From: Ignavibacteriaceae bacterium
GTDB taxonomy: Bacteria; Bacteroidota; Ignavibacteria; Ignavibacteriales; Ignavibacteriaceae
DNA length: 34,093 bases
Direction: 5' to 3'
Assembly (NCBI GenBank): GCA_014860115.1
Contig: JACZKK010000199.1
Span: 1-34,093 of the forward strand
The stretch's first letter is position 1, and each line of letters starts with the position of its first letter. The position numbers were made by a program, and so were the translations under genes. Positions 32,665-34,093 of the stretch are shown here, piece after piece. The notes under the pieces are model-generated. The model saw only the letters and a program-made list of their open reading frames with translations, searched no databases and had not been told where the DNA came from.

Positions 32665-33612
32665 TTAACTATTGAGATAAACGTTTTCATTATGCCATAG
32701 AATAAAATCTTTTTGAGGTGCGTCTTGAGATAAATTTGGTGTGGATATTTTGCTTCCATGAAATGGATAATAAGAATGTCCATTATCGAAATCGAGTTTC
32801 AATCTAGGACTTACTTCCACTCTGAAGTCAGTTGTGAGAGTTATATATCCCTGATCGAAAAGCTTGTGCAGATCGGCCCTTAGCAATAATCCATTAGAAA
32901 TCAAATTTGGACCATTTTTACCAAATGGTTTTATATGCGATGCATCTAAAGCAGGTAATGAATGTTCTTTTGTTATTGCACACGCACGATTGTACGCTTC
33001 CAAAACTGCAATTCTGAAAATCCCTTGACCAATACGCGGTTGAATTAATTGTGGATGTCCATATCTTTCAATTGGTTCGTCAACTTCCAGAATATTTTCA
33101 GATTTTACTAAAGTGCTCCCAATTGGGATTCTTTCTAAGCATTCATTCCAAATTCTTAAACCTTCTCCATGAGAAAGATTATATTTCTTATTTCTAAGAT
33201 TTGCTGGCGGCCAATCTTTGGGGCCTTTAATCCATAAATTTTCTTTGAAGAAAACTGGTTGGGCTAGTAATATGCACCCAATTTCGTTAATCGCTCTATT
33301 ACTATGATAATCAATTCTTTTTCTGATAGCACCTATCTTTTCTTTCATTGCTTCAAGTGATGGTGTGCCATTTTTCAATTGGAATGAATCCCAGGCTAAC
33401 CAATCTGGTAATCTTACATAGCGAGAAAAGAAAGCGACTCCACATACAGCATTATTATACTTGGCTTTCAATTTAAAGAAAAAGGGAGAGCCAACTTCTG
33501 CACGGAATCCCCAATAAGCAGAGGGTGTCCAGAAGTTGACTTCATCTAAATTAGATTGGTTTTCTAAAAATTCATACCAACCATAATCAGTAATTGCGAC
33601 TGTTCCTTCCAA
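32665..33612 (-). CDS. HNH endonuclease with EVE/PUA-like N-terminal domain
   Basis: Predicted nuclease, 315 residues, probably acting on DNA. The N-terminal part (about 1-80) has VNFWTPSAYWGF, GSPFFFKLK, AVCGVAFFSRYVRLPDWLAW and DSFQLKNG, which resembles the PUA-like reader domains found in front of HNH nucleases that recognise modified bases. The C-terminal HNH_2-like domain (about 205-265) shows CAITKEHSLPALDASHIKPF with H226 and SNGLLLRADLHKLFD with N240 and H249, the metal-binding and catalytic set. The start is TTG 33612, which gives the usual short lead-in to VAITDYGWYEF; it lies 12 bp after the stop of the preceding gene, so translation may be coupled. A modification-dependent restriction role is inference. 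Confidence 0.82.
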   Translation of the reverse strand: MEGTVAITDYGWYEFLENQSNLDEVNFWTPSAYWGFRAEVGSPFFFKLKAKYNNAVCGVAFFSRYVRLPDWLAWDSFQLKNGTPSLEAMKEKIGAIRKRIDYHSNRAINEIGCILLAQPVFFKENLWIKGPKDWPPANLRNKKYNLSHGEGLRIWNECLERIPIGSTLVKSENILEVDEPIERYGHPQLIQPRIGQGIFRIAVLEAYNRACAITKEHSLPALDASHIKPFGKNGPNLISNGLLLRADLHKLFDQGYITLTTDFRVEVSPRLKLDFDNGHSYYPFHGSKISTPNLSQDAPQKDFILWHNENVYLNS

Positions 33613-33624
33613 TTGTTTTCGAGT

Positions 33625-34093
33625 TTACTTAATTATCTTCTTTTCTCTCAGTACAGTTTCAATAGTGTTCTGTCCAATTTCCTGTAAGTCGTAATTTACG
33701 CGAGTGTAAGGCTTGTTTATCTTTATGTATCTGCTTAAATCTATCGGAGTTCCAATAACAACTGAGTCGCAATCGGTTTTGTTAATTGTCACTTCAAGAT
33801 CTTTCATCTGTGCTGGTCCGTAGCCCATTGCAGGTAGCAGGATACCAATGTTTGGATATTTCTTGAATGTGTCGGAAATTGTTTTAACAGTATATGGTCT
33901 TGGATCAACAATTTCTTTTGCACCAAGCTTTTGTGCTGCTATTGTACCGGCTCCATATTTCATTTCTCCGTGAGTTAATGTTGGACCATCTTCAACAACC
34001 AGAACTCTCTTTCCTTTGATTACAGAAGGTTTATCAACTGTAATCGGTGAAGCTGCTTCGATAATTATTGCATCGGGATTGATCAGCTTTGTG
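33625..34093 (-). CDS. cyclic 2,3-diphosphoglycerate synthetase-like GTPase, C-terminal part
   Basis: Cut by the window edge; the open frame runs to the last base with no start in sight, so only the C-terminal 155 residues or so are seen. The text KRVLVVEDGPTLTHGEMKYG, KLGAKEIVDPRPY, DTFKKYPNIGILLPAMGYG, DLEVTINKTDCDSVVIGTPIDLSRYIKINKP and RVNYDLQEIGQ is typical of the predicted GTPases annotated as cyclic 2,3-diphosphoglycerate synthetase (COG2403 type). The actual reaction in bacteria is not established. An internal ATG at 33963 is not the start, since the homologous text continues upstream of it. Confidence 0.82.
   Translation of the reverse strand, partial: TKLINPDAIIIEAASPITVDKPSVIKGKRVLVVEDGPTLTHGEMKYGAGTIAAQKLGAKEIVDPRPYTVKTISDTFKKYPNIGILLPAMGYGPAQMKDLEVTINKTDCDSVVIGTPIDLSRYIKINKPYTRVNYDLQEIGQNTIETVLREKKIIK

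Overview
The window looks like chromosome from a member of the Ignavibacteria (Chlorobi/Bacteroidetes side of the FCB group). The evidence is AT-rich DNA, four exported proteins ending in a type IX secretion (T9SS) sorting domain with the QNYPNPFNPST-type motif common in that class, PorV/PorQ-like outer-membrane proteins, and promoter boxes of the TAnnTTTG type. No rRNA, tRNA, CRISPR array, prophage or transposase gene was seen. The taxonomic assignment is inference.

Layout. 1-10.2 kb is a cell-envelope and exoprotein region: a 1249-residue multidomain T9SS cargo protein closed by a strong terminator, an L,D-transpeptidase lipoprotein, and, on the minus strand, a cohesin-like/dockerin-like T9SS cargo, a small lipoprotein and a parallel beta-helix T9SS cargo. 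10.4-12.4 kb is transketolase. 12.5-15.1 kb holds a tandem pair of nearly identical-ended PorV/PorQ-like barrels. 15.2-19.5 kb has small housekeeping or unknown genes (DUF4126 membrane protein, an unrecognised protein, a DRG-like TGS GTPase, an ABM-like protein, alanine racemase, a YciI-like protein). 19.7-23.4 kb has an AbgT-type transporter and the ribosomal GTPase BipA, separated by a repeat-filled gap. 23.6-25.0 kb is a seven-repeat propeller T9SS cargo. 25.3-32.4 kb is a three-gene minus-strand operon: a large VPS10/sortilin-like propeller, a LolA-like periplasmic protein, and a second VPS10-like propeller, closed by a clear terminator. 32.7-34.1 kb has an HNH endonuclease with an EVE/PUA-like N-terminus, 12 bp behind the cut-off gene of a cyclic-2,3-diphosphoglycerate-synthetase-like GTPase.

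How the parts fit. The four CTD-bearing proteins would cross the outer membrane by T9SS, and PorV-like proteins are the known CTD-binding shuttles of that system, so the barrel pair is functionally matched to its surroundings. Three minus-strand promoters share one architecture: TTG, exactly 20 nt, then TACGTTT(T)G.

The most unusual content is non-coding. One family of double-hairpin palindromes sits mostly at convergent gene ends, with exchangeable inner hairpins. A second inverted-repeat element family lies behind the transporter gene. There is also a duplicated transporter 3' end that differs from the original only at synonymous sites. The VPS10/LolA-like/VPS10 operon is the best candidate for an undescribed protein system, but its function cannot be read from sequence alone.
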